A stretch of 64,000 nucleotides of DNA, from assembly GCA_030765065.1 (NCBI GenBank), contig CM060988.1, forward strand, positions 199,204,565 to 199,268,564, written 5' to 3'. Below the pieces are notes generated by a model that saw only the letters and a program-made list of their open reading frames with translations, made no database searches and was not told where the DNA came from. The position numbers were made by a program, and so were the translations under genes. The stretch is from Deroplatys truncata (taxonomy: Eukaryota; Arthropoda; Insecta; Mantodea; Mantidae). Shown piece by piece: positions 35,093 through 47,931 of the stretch (positions are counted from its first letter, which is position 1; each line of letters begins with the position of its first letter).

Positions 35093-36774
35093 TGTGCTAA
35101 AGTGTACAGACGTTTTGGTATTATTACGGCGCTAACACACTGTAACACTGAAACATGTGATCTCACAGTGTATCAACCTCTGTACAGCACAGACTTTGTG
35201 TCAACTGATTAGCTGGCACAGGTAAGGGAACAGCACCGGTTAGAAACAATGCAGAGCATGGCAAGCAATTCCCTGTAATATGGCCTGCATCAAAACAAAG
35301 TCTCTGTAGTTCCCCTACCTAACCAGGCACAGCAGTAGTGTAGCACTAACTGGTGTTGAACTTCAGAACTATGATTATTTGTAATTTTATTACATTTTCA
35401 CTAAAATACCTAGTTGTAATCTGATTCTTCTGGTGTAGGGTGGTTGTTGCACAATAGCCATAATGTTGTTTTACGTAAACACAGGGCTGTATCAAAATTT
35501 AGGTGGAATTATCAAGAATTTCCTGACCATGTTCACAGAACGTTTTTGTTCTTTGCAGTAGATTAGCCTGCTCCAAAGGTTTGGAAGTATACATTTATGT
35601 TATCTACATCCTGTAAAATGCAATATGGAGATTCTGTAGCCAACCTAACCTACCCATCTGCTTTGCTATTCTTTCAACCTGTAGGTGTTATTTTATTATT
35701 ATAGGCATGGAGTATAGTTATTTTTTAATATGCATTTAATTCACTAATGTTGATTTTCACATTGGCATACCAGGTGAAACTAGCCGAATGGCCTTCTTCT
35801 TACTACTTTTTTAATATAGCACATGCTCGTATTGTATCTTGATTTGGATTTATTAAGAACAAAAGAAGTACTTGCTATTTGCCACACCTCTTCAATTTCC
35901 ACCAAGATAACTTTTTAAATTTTTCCAAATACCAGGCGAAAGTAATCAGTGACAATAAACTTTCATGACTTGACTTCAGTCAATCTGGCATTTATTTGAA
36001 AAAAAGGTTGGTCATGGAACAGGCATTCATATGCACTATTTAAAGTTGGTACTGTCCAGCTATTTTGATACTTCAACCAGCTGTTAAATGAGCAACAGTG
36101 TAATTAACATAATTATTGTTAATTGCCCAAAAATAGTATGCTGTACACATGTGTTAGTTGTACAATAGAACTCGACTTTGTCTTGTATTTTCAAACTTTT
36201 CCTCGTTTCAGTTATAAACCGCAGCACCATTATATTGCAATCATTAGGGAATAAAAGCATAACTGATGTCAAGTAATTAAGTGAGGATGTTATTCCAATT
36301 ATTATTTAGATTTCTTTATACCTCTATATCCTATTTTATTGCCCAAGTCCTCGGTGAACAGTGTTAATAATTCTGGAGAATACTAATGAATGTAACATGA
36401 TATTTAGAAGCAGAAAGTGTGTTTATTTCAGCTGTCCTTAGAAGAGACGATGGCCCCCTGCAAATTGGAAAATGACAGGAGTGTATATAATGTTATTGCA
36501 GTAAACATGTCGTGAGTGGTCCCAGGGAAATAATAAGTGCATAGCATCTGCCAATGGAGAAGAGTTTGACATCTCTGGACCTTGGAAACAGACTTGTGCA
36601 TGTCCAATTTTAAAACCTTGTTGACACATTTCAAAATGTTTGAAATTAGTGTAAAATTAGAGTAGTTGTGTGGGAACCCTATGAATATATTTAATAGCCA
36701 TTAGAAAGGAATACAGCTGTAATGGAATGCAGGGCAGTAGCCAAAATGCTGTTAATGTGTTTATAGATTGCTGT
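35093..36774. other. Intronic sequence, nothing recognised
   Basis: Begins with a somewhat GC-richer 250 bases beside minisatellite 2 (GGTATTATTACGGCGCTAAC) that may be the 5' flank of the Tc1-like element. No inverted terminus could be paired. The remainder is AT-rich with no supported feature. Confidence 0.4.
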
Positions 36775-36900
36775 GTTGTGTAATGGTTTGTGCTCTTGCC
36801 TGTCATGCAGGAGAGTGGGTTTTGGTTCCACATCAGGTACTAAAATTTTAATCTACCTTATTTATTAATCCATGGACCTTTTAAAACATCTCAGGTCCAT
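36775..36900 (+). mobile_element. SINE-like tRNA-derived fragment
   Basis: TGTGTAATGGTTTGTGCTC, then GCCTGTCATGCAGGAGAGTG, then GGTTTTGGTTCCACATC has the layout of a tRNA head with weak A and B boxes. The family is unknown. Confidence 0.35.
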
Positions 36901-36904
36901 CAGA

Positions 36905-39200
36905 ATCTACTTGGGATTACTAGGTTTGCTTGGACACCCCTTAAAATACCTTCACAAATTAAAACAATACAAAAGCTGCTATCAAAAGTTAATAAGACCT
37001 TGGGAATCTCGTAGATATACAAAACATCCTACACATACCTAATGGTAGAACTGGTTTACAAAACGCAAACTGCACACTGAGGTATGTAATAAAATGACAT
37101 CAGCTATGTTGATATAATAGAAACGACGAGAGGACAAGTGAATGTTTTAATGTTAACAAATTTTAAGTGAGTACTCATAAATGTACTTGTTTGAAATTGA
37201 TAGAAATTTAAGAATAGTTTATATTGGGAGTTTGCAAAATGCAGGTTATAAAAGTACCTCAAATGTAATGTTGTGTGCACATTTATGAGACTGTTCTTCA
37301 ATTCCCCACAGACATGTGACTGTTGATTCATTGTAATTTATAAGTAATTGAGTGGCTTGTACAATTTAATGCAACTCCTTTTTTGGTGTGTGTGTGTGTG
37401 TGTACACTTCCAAGGTCCAGATTTGCTTGTGGTCGCAGTGACAGAGCGTTTCTTATATGTCTTTTAATAACCACATAGATTTTTACTAATAAGTGAAAGA
37501 TGATTTATATAAATGTCTAGGTTGGTTTAATCTTCTTAAGAACTTCAAGTGAATGCACATCTATCAGTTTGTAAAAATGTACTGTATTATCTAGAATAGT
37601 TGTAAGAATCCTTATTTGTAAATGAGTGGTACAGAATGAGGCAATATCCTCGTGAGACCTTACACGTTCGTGTGCATTGATGTGATGATAGAGAACATGT
37701 CTCTTTTGCTTTAGCTACATACATCACAAAAGAGAACAAACTTCCTGTGTGCCATCTTCCCTAGACCCATTAACCCAAGTAATTTGTGTTCCTTTAACCT
37801 CGCCCCCTATCCATATACTTGGAGTCTTAAGAGTTAACTATTAATAAGAAAATATTTAATATCAGTGACAATATTTCCTCTTGTTTCCCATGTTTTCCAC
37901 GAATGGCTCTGTATTATTTTTCCCTGGGACTTAGCCCTAGGCCCTAAGTAGAGAGTGCTTAGAAATCTGCCCTTAGATTTGTGTGTTGATGGGTGAAACA
38001 CTTGTTTACAAAATGGAAACATAACAGAGTTAACTATTTAAGAGAAAGCATTGAGTAAATATAATAAATACTGTATTTTAAATTCAATGGTTCAAAAAAA
38101 TTGTACCATTTCCATTAAATGAAATTATAGATGTGGTCAAATTCCTAGACATGGTACATATCCCATTATGTAATATCTGTATCAAAAGAAAATTTAACCA
38201 TGGTTACTGCAATAAGTTTATCAAAAAGTTTCTTTTCAGTAATTTTATACTGTATGCTCAGCCATATAAAGAAATGCTGTTTCCAAATTTTTACCCAATT
38301 TTTTTCATCAAAACATGATATTCAGGCAATAATTTATATAATGTAATTGGATTATTATGTACAAAAGGTTCAAGTCAATGCATTTTTTAAATTTGGCAAA
38401 AAATGAAAATTAGATTTGTGGTTTTTATTATACTTTTTTGTTAACCACACTGTAATACGCAGATTATATGTGACACAACTGAACTAGAATGGCATCCATT
38501 ATGCTGCAGCAATAATTATGATCTTACTCGACTACATGCGCACCTCTCCCATATGTTTTAACACCTTCAAAGCAGCAGTCCACTGGAATCCATTCTCCAG
38601 ATAAACATTGAAATATGTGTGTTTAAAATAATATCAATTCTGTTCATTGTAATTTTAATATTCTAATAATTGAGTTCATTTCATTTGCTTTGGTATGTGC
38701 TGCTATCACATTACCTACAAGAAATCAATAAATGTGGCATGGACTCAATAGTACTGCCATATGTTGTACTACTTGCAAACACGCAAGTAGTGCAGCAGAT
38801 TGCCAGGTCCTGTGAACATTTAATTACACATAATTAACAAGGTAAAATCTTTTAGTAAAAACTCAAGTTTTGAAATGATAGTGTGGTAAACCAAAAACAG
38901 TTCATACGCAACTCGACTATAATGGTGGTTAAAATGCTCATATGAAAATTATGAAACTCACTACTGCTAATTTCATAAACAACTCACATCTTAATTACTA
39001 CCATTATAATCTTGTTGCATAGTATACATCAGCCAATAGAACTCCATAGTCCCGTGCTGATCAGAAAAGTATTGTGTTAAAGGTCAAGGCCTTTTTTCTC
39101 AGCATTTTATTCAAAATACTCCATATATCACAGATTTTATATATTAAAATTGTGAAGGAGAACGTCAGTTATTAGTAGGAGTTAAAAATTGTGCAATTGT
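36905..39200. other. Intronic sequence, nothing recognised
   Basis: AT-rich. A short (GT)n run lies at 37388-37402. No coding or repeat signal that I can support. Confidence 0.45.
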
Positions 39201-39204
39201 TATA

Positions 39205-40890
39205 ATGCAGGGCGAATCGCCCTTAACAGGCATGTATTTTGGAAAATATCACATTAAAATTTTCGAGACAAAGTATAACTAAAGCGCATGCGAACTAACC
39301 CTTCAGCTTCATTTCATCAATCAGCCATAACTGGGATTGGGGTTAGTGGCATATCAGTTTAAAACTTCAGATGGGAATGTGAAATAGGTACCATTAGATA
39401 GAGCTCTTCAAAACCAACAACTTTCGTAGATGCATTTTTATTAATTCATACTCTTTCAAGGAGGAAAACATGTGTGTTTTATTGTGGCTAGGCTGCAGTT
39501 GTCCAGTTGCTTGTGTATGAGCAGCAAGAAGCTGACGGACATGTTTGGCATACATATGCCTGGACACTCACCCATTGCCATCACAGGGTGTGGTGGGTTT
39601 TAGAAGTGAAAAATATTTTAGTTTCTAATAATTATACATATTTGTATTAGATTAGTTTAAAGTACAGTTCTTGGAGAATGAATTTTATGTTTTGAAGATT
39701 CACCTCGCGCTTTGGTCTGATATGCGTAAAGCATGACATGCTTCCAAACAATGTGGGCTCTGTTGCACAGATACCGGTACTCGTGCAATGGTTTTTTCTG
39801 TGTGTACAGTACAAGGAAGCCCAGGTGGTGATTTGTTTATCACACTACCTTCTTATTTCAATTGTTGCACCCAGCAAATCATAGTGCATCAGGTTGACTG
39901 AGTTCCCGTTGGGTTTCTCTGATGGAGCACAAGCATGCTCCATGACAAACTAACATCGGAGAGAGAATACTGTGACAGGGCTTTGGCCCAAGGTGATCGA
40001 GAGGCCGGTGCCAGGCAGTCGGAGATGAAACAATGGACGAGCAAACACCGGAAGTGCTATCGACAGATAATCAGAAGCTTTTGGAAGTTTCTTTCCCCCC
40101 TCCTCCAGAACATGTGTCAATGTTCTGTGGAAGATTCCATTGCCTATATAAGCGAGCGTTCTCACAAGATGAGAAGTTGCAAATTGATGGGTGAGTTTCT
40201 GGTGCAATGAGGAGTGCTGTTCTCCGAGCAAGTTTGAGGCATGCAGCCGAGAGATTGAGGAGGTTTTGTGTTTGACTCCCCAGCGAGCGAACTGTCTAGA
40301 AGAAAAGGCTACATCACGAAGGAAGTGAAGTGATGGAGAATTGAACTAGTTCACAGTGAAGTAACAGTGTTAACCAAGTGAAGTCCTAGTGAAAGCTGAA
40401 CCAAATTAAAACAGTGACATGGGAACTGAGAGAAGTGACAAAGTCACAGTAGAACTGCTGAACTCATTTCCAAAGTTGACTCTACAGTCCTGCCCACCAG
40501 ATTAAAAATAGCTATAGATTCAAACCCACTCTCTGTTTCTGCTGCACCCTGTAGAAGTAAGATATTTGTAATTTCATTAGCCACAAAACAAAACACTCGT
40601 TTGTCAAGGCTGTCTGAGCTACTGTTTGCATATCTGGGGTTTGGATGCCTTTCTCCTTGAAAGGTTCTTAAAGTAATAGAATCATTCCCTATGAAAGTTA
40701 TTTGGTTTTGACAGCCCTATCTAATGGTACCTCTTAGTCCACCGGTCCCATTTGAAATTTTAAACTGATACACCACTGACCTCACTGCACTTCCGGTTAT
40801 GGCTGATCGATGAAATCAAACTTAAGTGGAAGTTCACACATGCTTTTTAATGCCATATTTTCTGTGACTCACAGGTGGCCTGGTTCACTC
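39205..40890. mobile_element. Long-inverted-repeat (foldback-like) element, copy 2
   Basis: The left arm (39215-39430: AAAATTTTCGAGACAAAGTA ... TTCATCAATCAGCCATAACT ... AGAGCTCTTCAAAAC) is inverted at 40690-40885 (CAGCCCTATCTAATGGTACC ... TTATGGCTGATCGATGAAAT ... CAGGTGGCC). Both arms match those of the element at 20864-23388, and so does the subterminal block GCTAGGCTGCAGTTGTCCAG at 39488. The interior differs: here it carries a GC-rich segment with a TATA motif. Confidence 0.65.
39930..40460 (+). other. GC-richer segment with TATA motif, possibly a piece of an LTR-type retroelement
   Basis: The segment stands out from its AT-rich surroundings and has CCTATATAAGCGAGCG at about 40141-40156, followed by a purine-rich leader-like stretch with many AGTGAAGTG-type motifs. 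That layout recalls promoter regions of LTR retrotransposons. There are no coding parts and no paired end, so the family cannot be named. A 91-residue frame at 39935-40210 has no domain. Confidence 0.25.
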
Positions 40891-41054
40891 TATATTTTCC
40901 ATAACCCATAGTGGTAAAAGTTGAAAAATTCAGTAGTACATTTACCAAACAATTTTTTGTGGTATACTTATTAAAATTTATCATTGTGTACACAACAGTT
41001 TATTCATTTCGCTTTCAAAGTAACATTTTTGAACAGATATAATAAACTGTTTGG

Positions 41055-41350
41055 TAAAGGAATATTTTGTAAGGATCCGGGGCTTGATTTCCGGCTCTGG
41101 GGTGGCAATTTTAAGTCGGTCCTATCCACGCCTTCACCACCTGACTTGCGCATGTGAGGTATCCCCAAGGCCCAATGTGGTTCATAGCCTACAGTAAAAG
41201 CTGTAGGTCCTCTCATTCCACCACCATTCTCATCATCACCTTACCATTGGTGGCAATGGATTCTGTCTGCTGGTTGCCTCCACCTCAGAAACAGGTCCAG
41301 TCATTGCTTGATGGAATGAGGTATCCTTTGAAGGTCATAGGCCATATGGG
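41055..41350. repeat. Dispersed repeat, probably tRNA-SINE derived
   Basis: GGATCCGGGGCTTGATTTCC resembles a B box in a SINE head (GGGGTTCGATTCC). The later part is rich in CCACCTCAGAAACAGG- and CATTCCACCACC-type blocks, which match window positions 145-245 inverted. Locally GC-rich. No gene. Confidence 0.45.
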
Positions 41351-41369
41351 GAGCGCTAGAAACAATATT

Positions 41370-42029
41370 TTGTAATTTTGTATTAGCATATCAAAAGTGG
41401 TTAATAAATAAAAAACTTATCACAAAACATAAAAAATAACTTTTTTTTTTTTGGAAGACATAATGAAGCCAACTAACTGTTGCAATAATAATTCCATTGA
41501 TTACTCACTTGAAAACTTCACTACTTATTCAGTATTTACTTGAAACATATTTCAAAGCCATGTTGCATCTATCATTGTCTTAGAGCTACTGATGTGATTC
41601 CTGTATTTGGAGAAGGAAAATTAATAAAGGCAACAGAAGTCAACAGAATTGAAGATATATGAAAAACTCCTGATACGTAAGAAGAGCAGCACATATTAAA
41701 CTTTAGCCCTCCATCTGACAACAATCTCATTTCCAAATACATCCAGATATATCAAACCCAGAAATCCCATCAATGGCTCTTGGTTGATTATGGAGCAAAT
41801 GGCTCTAAAGCATGTTCAAAGTAGTGAAGTTTTCAAGTGAGTGATAAACAGGAGTTAGTGTTGTAACAATCACAAAAATAGTCTGACATAAATCAGTTAA
41901 AACTTTTTATGTTCTGCATACACGGTAAAACTTTCAAGTTAATAAAAATTGTCAGTTTTTAGTTTTTCACAGTGCATTGCCTCAAAAGTCAACATTTCCA
42001 TAAATGCAGCCCACAGAAACAATCGAGGA
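41370..42029. other. Intronic sequence, nothing recognised
   Basis: AT-rich, with a T run at 41443. No supported feature. Confidence 0.45.
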
Positions 42030-42362
42030 TGTTCCACATTAAACTGGGAACCAGAATGAGAGCAGATAGTAAAAAAAGTGACCGAGTTTGGTGAATTGGA
42101 ATTCGGCCAACATAATGCAGATTAATCAGCTTCAAAACTCAATGCAATAAACAACATGACAATCTTCACTGTTTCTGATACCCTGTGCAAAACCAGTACC
42201 ATAGGTTATAATAAAATATTATTCTAGCTCTTGTTTATGTTCCCACGCGATTGTGCGCTGATTTGAGCTTCCCATTAACTGTGAACACTATCACATATTC
42301 TAACTTTGTTGTACCCTGTTTCCAGTTGCTGTGAACCAACCTTCAAGGTTTCACAAATCCAG
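42030..42362. repeat. Repeat family C, copy 2
   Basis: ACTGGGAACCAGAATGAGAG and CAGCTTCAAAACTCAATGCA, then the right end CCTGTTTCCAGTTGCTGTGA, then ACCAACCTT parallel the copy at 51728-52268. The right end resembles that of copy 1 at 9555-9597. The left border is uncertain. Confidence 0.4.
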
Positions 42363-42479
42363 TTGTTTACACATGCAAAGAGATTGAAAATATTTATAAG
42401 CTTATTAAACTGTATACATTAAGTACAAAGAGACAGTATTTTTTTTAATTAATTGTTATTTCACACGTATTGTGTGTAG

Positions 42480-42850
42480 GCTAAGGTTGGAAAGGTAGAA
42501 TCAGACCGAAAAATTCAATGCCATAGCCAGGATTTGAACTATGGATCTTCGGCTTTCTGTGCCACTGCTCTAACCAACTAAGCCACCATGGCAATATGCG
42601 CACAAAATTAAATTCCCCAACTGACTCACAATTTTCCCAGTAAACTATAAGGCATTCCCAAATTCATTTTGAGCATGTCTTGAGGAGTACATGGAAAAAT
42701 GCAAGTCAGTTGGGGAATTTAATGTAGTGCCAGCATGTTGCCGTGGTAGCTCAGTTGGTTAGAGCAGCAGCATGAAAAGCCAAAGATCTGTGGTTCAAAT
42801 CCCAGTTATGGCAATGAATTTTTCGGTCTGATTCTCCTTACCAATATTTT
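42480..42850. mobile_element. Head-to-head pair of tRNA-derived SINEs (family 3) forming a palindrome
   Basis: The right copy (42738 to about 42835, + strand) begins GCCGTGGTAGCTCAGTTGGT, then TAGAGC, with a B box GGTTCAAATCCC and ends TATGGCAATGAATTTTTCGG. The left copy (42490-42598) is the same sequence on the - strand. The inversion continues inward: AATTAAATTCCCCAACTGAC (about 42606) and GTCAGTTGGGGAATTTAAT (about 42704), leaving a loop of about 80 bases. The acceptor and D stems would pair, but the anticodon arm is not tRNA-like, so neither is a functional tRNA gene. Confidence 0.7.
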
Positions 42851-42859
42851 TATGTATAT

Positions 42860-43439
42860 AATGATTTTAAGTTCATTAATAATTTACTTTTAAAGAGAAA
42901 AAAAACTTAAAGAATTGAAAGTGTGCAGTCTAATAACTTGACCACATCTATACTATTTCACAGTCAGGAGTAAACTCTTGGAAAATCTGTAGCAAGGCAG
43001 CTAGTACCAACTTACTACAACAAAATCTTGAAACATGACTACCCAACAAATCCATCAAAAGCTTTGTGCACATTCCAAAGTTGCTGACATTGTTTGTTTA
43101 TCTTGATTGCAACCAAAAATAATTCAGAGCCATCTGTTGTAACATTAATTAGTCTGTTGTGGATAACCTGAACGTCTTTTGGTGAACAGATATTTTACCT
43201 GCTCAATTTGTGACTCGATGACTAACTGTAAGCGGGGGCTCGGCTAGCGATATTGGAGCTCCTTCACACTCGTCCTAGTATCTCCAGTAAGTTGTCAGAC
43301 CTCATGTGTGTGTCGGCGGAAAGCAATGAGGCTCAACATGAAACAAAATGTCTGCTTGTGTAACAAGGAACCATAAAAATTATGTTGGTTTGTCTTAACA
43401 CCTAGTTTGTCCCTTATGTTGTGTTTTGGAGATGAATCA
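42860..43439. other. Intronic sequence, nothing recognised
   Basis: Includes a small GC-richer patch at 43230-43330. No supported feature. Confidence 0.4.
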
Positions 43440-43560
43440 AATTTGAAAAATTGTAATAGACAGGATTTGAACCATGGATCTTCAGCTTATAACATCACAT
43501 TAGATCCATGGTTTGAGTCTCAGCAGTGGGATTTTAATGTCTCAAATCTGATTCAAGCTT
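43440..43560. repeat. SINE family 3 remnants in inverted arrangement
   Basis: GGATTTGAACCATGGATCTTC at about 43461 matches the B-box side of SINE family 3 on the - strand. AGATCCATGGTTTGAGTC at about 43502 is its complement. It is a second, more decayed head-to-head remnant near the clear one at 42480. Confidence 0.4.
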
Positions 43561-43959
43561 CCAATCTCAAGGTATGCACATCCATTTATAAAGAAGGTAT
43601 TAGATATGTGGTCAGGTGGCATAACCAAGTGCCAAGTTTATCTTGAATGAGTGACCTATATCAGGTTGAATGACCTCACTCAATAACAGCCTAGCTCATG
43701 CATCTCCACAGGGTAATGGCATTTGCAGTCCAGTCTGGAATGGTGAAATAACATTATGTGTAGTTACCATGTTGTATACTATAGAACAGTGTGTTTATTG
43801 TGTTAACTTTAGTTCAAATAGATTCACTCCACTTAAATTTATACAGAAATTCCCTGATATCACTGTTCCTAACAGACACAATTTATAGTTTGTTAGAAAC
43901 ATTTGAATGACTGCATTTGTGCTAGACAAAAAGAAACATAGCCTAGGTTTTAACTAAGA

Positions 43960-44190
43960 AAAAATGAGACAATATAGCAGCTATTATGATAAAGAAGTCC
44001 AAGAAAATTGCTGCCTCCTCGCATTACATGTTTTTGATAAATTGACTCACTCTCCAGATCTAAATCCATATGATTATTATATGTGGGTATGCTTAAAGAT
44101 AAAGTTAGTGCAACAATTCTCCATACTCAAATTAGACAGTATCTGGTATACATTTTTTGATATTTTGGCTGCACAGTGTTCAATGGTGTT
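43960..44190 (+). mobile_element. Tc1/mariner-type transposase C-terminal scrap
   Basis: The frame reads LTHSPDLNPYDYYMWVCLKI at about 44040-44100, the third catalytic-Asp motif of IS630-Tc1 transposases (SPDLNP.D...WG.LK), then KLVQQFSILKLDS. Nothing upstream is recognisable, and no ends were found. Confidence 0.6.
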
Positions 44191-44199
44191 CAGCTGATT

Positions 44200-45640
44200 C
44201 CAGGCTTGTGGGGCATAATTTTGAACACCTTTTATAATGGAGGGTAAGTGTAACATATATTGTTTCACATCATTAGCATTATCTAGGAAAGAAATGGGGG
44301 TTTGGTCCACTGCTACGGCACAAATGGATTATTATAGCAAAAAATGGGAGCAGTGGGCTGTCAGTCGTGTCATTCAAGGGAAACTCAGTATGTCACTTTT
44401 TTCTGAAATTAAGTTTCTTATAAGTTGTTTGCATCATTGAGTTCAATAAGATGGTAAAAGAAAAGCTTATTAAGTAACAAGAATGTAAACTGGCCAAAGG
44501 AAACGTATAAGCTAAGTAATAGTCTCTGGTTCTGCATCACTTATGCCCAGGGCTGAACTAAATTGAATAAAACAATCTTGGTGAACTTGTTCTAGAAACA
44601 GAGACCATAAGAGAATGCCAACTCTTCCAGAACTGGATAAAATAAATGTTACTTGGAATCACAATCTACTAAACATGTTTCACTTAAAGTTCGAAGTAGA
44701 AGTAAACAAACATTAAACATGGAGGGCTGATGGGAACTATAAGTACCCACAAGAAGAAATTGCTCCAGACAATATGTGAATAAGGCACATTCTGCAGCTT
44801 GAGGATTTTTAGCTTTTAAATGTTTTGTATGTCTTATTGCTATCTTTCGCCTTACATCCTAAACTTGTAACACACAATACTAAGAGTAGACAAATAAAAA
44901 GTGTACCTGAACAGTTGGGCAGCTTTACATACCACACCCTATTCTATCTGTGAAGATACTGGATTAAAGTGCTCATATCTTTAGGTTTTCATTTAACGAG
45001 TCTTATCAGTATACCATTTTTGCTTTAAACATTTATTTTCAACAAGTTGAAAATTATGAGCACTATAGGTTAGAAAATATAACAGAAAACAAATGTGACT
45101 CAATCTGAGCAACAGTTTTGCATCACTAACAACAAAGCTCAGTTCTTTCTAAACAACAGCTAACCAGATTCATTGTTGATTAAAGGTTGATACTTTTCAC
45201 AGAATTTGTTATAAACATTTAATGCAACTGCCTTGTCTCTGCTTCCCACATTTATGTTCCTCCACAATGGCGGAGGATTCTCAGTCATGACACACATGCA
45301 CCATATGGCAAGGAGTGCTCTGAAAGTTTATCTGGAAACGAACTACAGTGCCTGTGCATAGCCTCATAAACCCTTTGCTATAATGGTTCAGTTAGTTATA
45401 GGTGAATCTGAATGAATACATTCTGTTTCATAAATTGAACTGTTACAATAATGTTTTTTAATTTCTCTATGTAAGAATAGCCACAAAATACTATGATCTG
45501 AACCAATTTGTTTTATGTACAGTGGGAAAAGTTGTTCTTTACCCATGAGGTGCTTCCTTGTCATGTGCTTTTATTTACAGCTTCTTTGAACTTAAAGTGA
45601 AGCCAAAGTACATACAATCAGAAAGCTCAGTATGCAGAAA
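44200..45640. other. Intronic sequence, nothing recognised
   Basis: AT-rich. No coding, RNA or repeat signal that I can support. Confidence 0.45.
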
Positions 45641-45689
45641 ATATGCATTGGTTTGATAGTTCAGGTGATACTAGTGCTCCTGGTGGCTA

Positions 45690-46110
45690 GCTACTAAGAT
45701 CATCTCAGTTGGTGATAAAACGTACTTTTGTCATTGTGTGCTTTTGGAAAACAGACACACTACTCCCATTATTTAAATACTATAGAGTATATTTAATTTA
45801 ATATTTTGATGAAATATAATAAATTCCACTATAAACACTAAGACAAAAAACAATAGCAATAATAATTATTATTATTATTATTATTTTCAGTTTTGTGGGC
45901 ATAATGATATGGTTGTTTTCATTCATAAATTGTGTTGAACACATCTTGGTCATTACTAGTTATACTCTTACATTGTAACATAGGTAGAATGCCTTATGAA
46001 CTCCCTTACTGGGTCTTTCGGAAATAGGAAGAAGGATAAATCTGGGCTCTTTTTCTTACTGTTACTACAATTTGTAGTACTACAAACGTCTCATCCTGTC
46101 CCTGTCTTAA
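45690..46110. repeat. Repeat family D, copy 2 (inverted relative to copy 1)
   Basis: The left part ACTAGTGCTCCTGGTGGCTAG and AATAAATTCCACTATAAACA, then GGCTCTTTTTCTTACTGTTA, then TACTACAAACGTCTC matches the reverse complement of 16460-16922. An (ATT)n run at 45867-45889 interrupts it where copy 1 has TAATAATTATTGCTATTATT. Confidence 0.55.
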
Positions 46111-46114
46111 CAAA

Positions 46115-47930
46115 CATTTCACAATAACAGCATGTCCTTTTCTCTGAAGCAACACAGAAACACAGCTTTTGGTTGGTTAAGACCAAACAACAACCTCAAG
46201 TTTCTGGAGTGTTTGTTACTAGACTGAGTTGGAATATTTGAAATATCAGCCTTCAAAATTATTCGGCCTTTACCGCCAGTTGGTTTAACTTAATGACATC
46301 ATTAGTTCAGCAAGGCCCTTGTCTAAAAGGGGAGGTGCAGAATTGAACCTCAGACTGCATGTATTTCTGGCTTCATAAACAGGTTCATGTACTGCGGTGG
46401 AGCAGAACTGTTTTTGACTAGGATGTTTTGTGCATTCTTTGCATGCGAGATGGCAGTGACCACTGATCACAGAATTTGCATGGGTGAGTGCTGCCTCCAA
46501 ACTGGATTTTTCTCCATTCTTGCCCAGAATTTCATCAAGTTCCGAGACAAAGCACAATAAATAAGTGTTTTTTATTTACAGAAAAACGGGAAACAACTAA
46601 AATATTTAAAAATATTTATAAAGGTTACTTAAGTTGTTTTTTATTAAATAAGCTAAGGTTGTGCCATTAAAGCTGAGACACTGTACGTTACAAAAACCAT
46701 TCAATTATTTGAGTTACCTATCAGCATGCTGAGATTGCAAGTTTATGAGACGCAAACAAAAGAAGTTCCAAATGTAAATACTGGAAAGATATGATAGAAG
46801 TCTCATTTCACTAAGGTGACCTTAAAACTGTTGGCATCCTTTCCTTCCACTCATCTTCTGCCAGAGGCACTGGTGATAACTCGTTTCAAAGTATTGATGT
46901 CATGCACAGACAACCGACTGGCAGCAATGGCTGAATAAATCTGAAGACCCTATACAGGCACTGTCTACAAGAAAGAACCCACATTCAAACACCAATATAT
47001 TCCAAACCACACACCTTAAAAAGAAGATATCCACTGATAACAGAGTATTATAAAGTTGAGAAGCCAACAAAACTTCCAGCAATATCTTTAGAATACGGGG
47101 GGGTCACAACAGAAATGTTGAGATAAGGGGAAAATGAAAATTGAGCCACTTCTCAAGGTTTACATCCATTCCTGTGAGTAAACTGATGTAGCTAGTGACT
47201 TTCTCACTCCTCACATTTCAATAATGCAAGGGGAGTCTCGAAGGGAGTCTTTTGCATTGATGCTGTATCACTCATTTTTTTTCAATCTTCAAGTACCACT
47301 TCAAAATCATTTCCTTTCTTTTAATGATAGCTTTATAGTCTTCATTTTGTGTCAGTTCATGTAACCTAAGCAAACAAAACAAATGTTACTAATCCAAGGC
47401 CACCTAAATCCTAGACACTAAGCTACACCTTCACCAAATTTGAGACTTGTATCTCAATTCATTATGAAGTTATTGATGATCAAACAGTGTTTACATATTT
47501 TTTAGATCCCTCTGTACTATTCATAAAAAAAAGTGATTTTTGTATTCATGTTATGATATTCATGATATGTTTTCGAATAAAAATGATTTCAAATTAAGCA
47601 TTGGTTGCATAAAACATGAAGGTAACAAGTTGTTGCAATTGAAGGAAAGAAAAGGGTCATGAACTTACAAGTATGCCCTCTATAGCGTGTCTTATCCTTA
47701 AAAGACAGTACAAGTTAACCCTTGACAAGATTACACACGTGGATGGAATGTTTTCAAACAGCAAAGAATGAACAAGGTACTGCACTCCACTTGTTCCATC
47801 ATATTGTGTTAACCTATCGTGTTTTTTGTTACTCCCACCCTTTTTGCATTGTTTTTGATGGGGTCCTTTCATTCGTTCTTTTTTAGCTTATATACTACTG
47901 TTTCTGAACACTAGTAGCCTTGTCGTTCTC
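46115..47930. other. Intronic sequence, nothing recognised
   Basis: Open frames of 60-90 residues have no recognisable domains. No supported feature. Confidence 0.4.
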
Positions 47931-47931
47931 C

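Noticed and set aside
42738-42812. Functional tRNA gene
   Set aside because: The acceptor and D stems and the B box look right, but the anticodon arm does not pair and the sequence has a twin with SINE flanks in inverted orientation.
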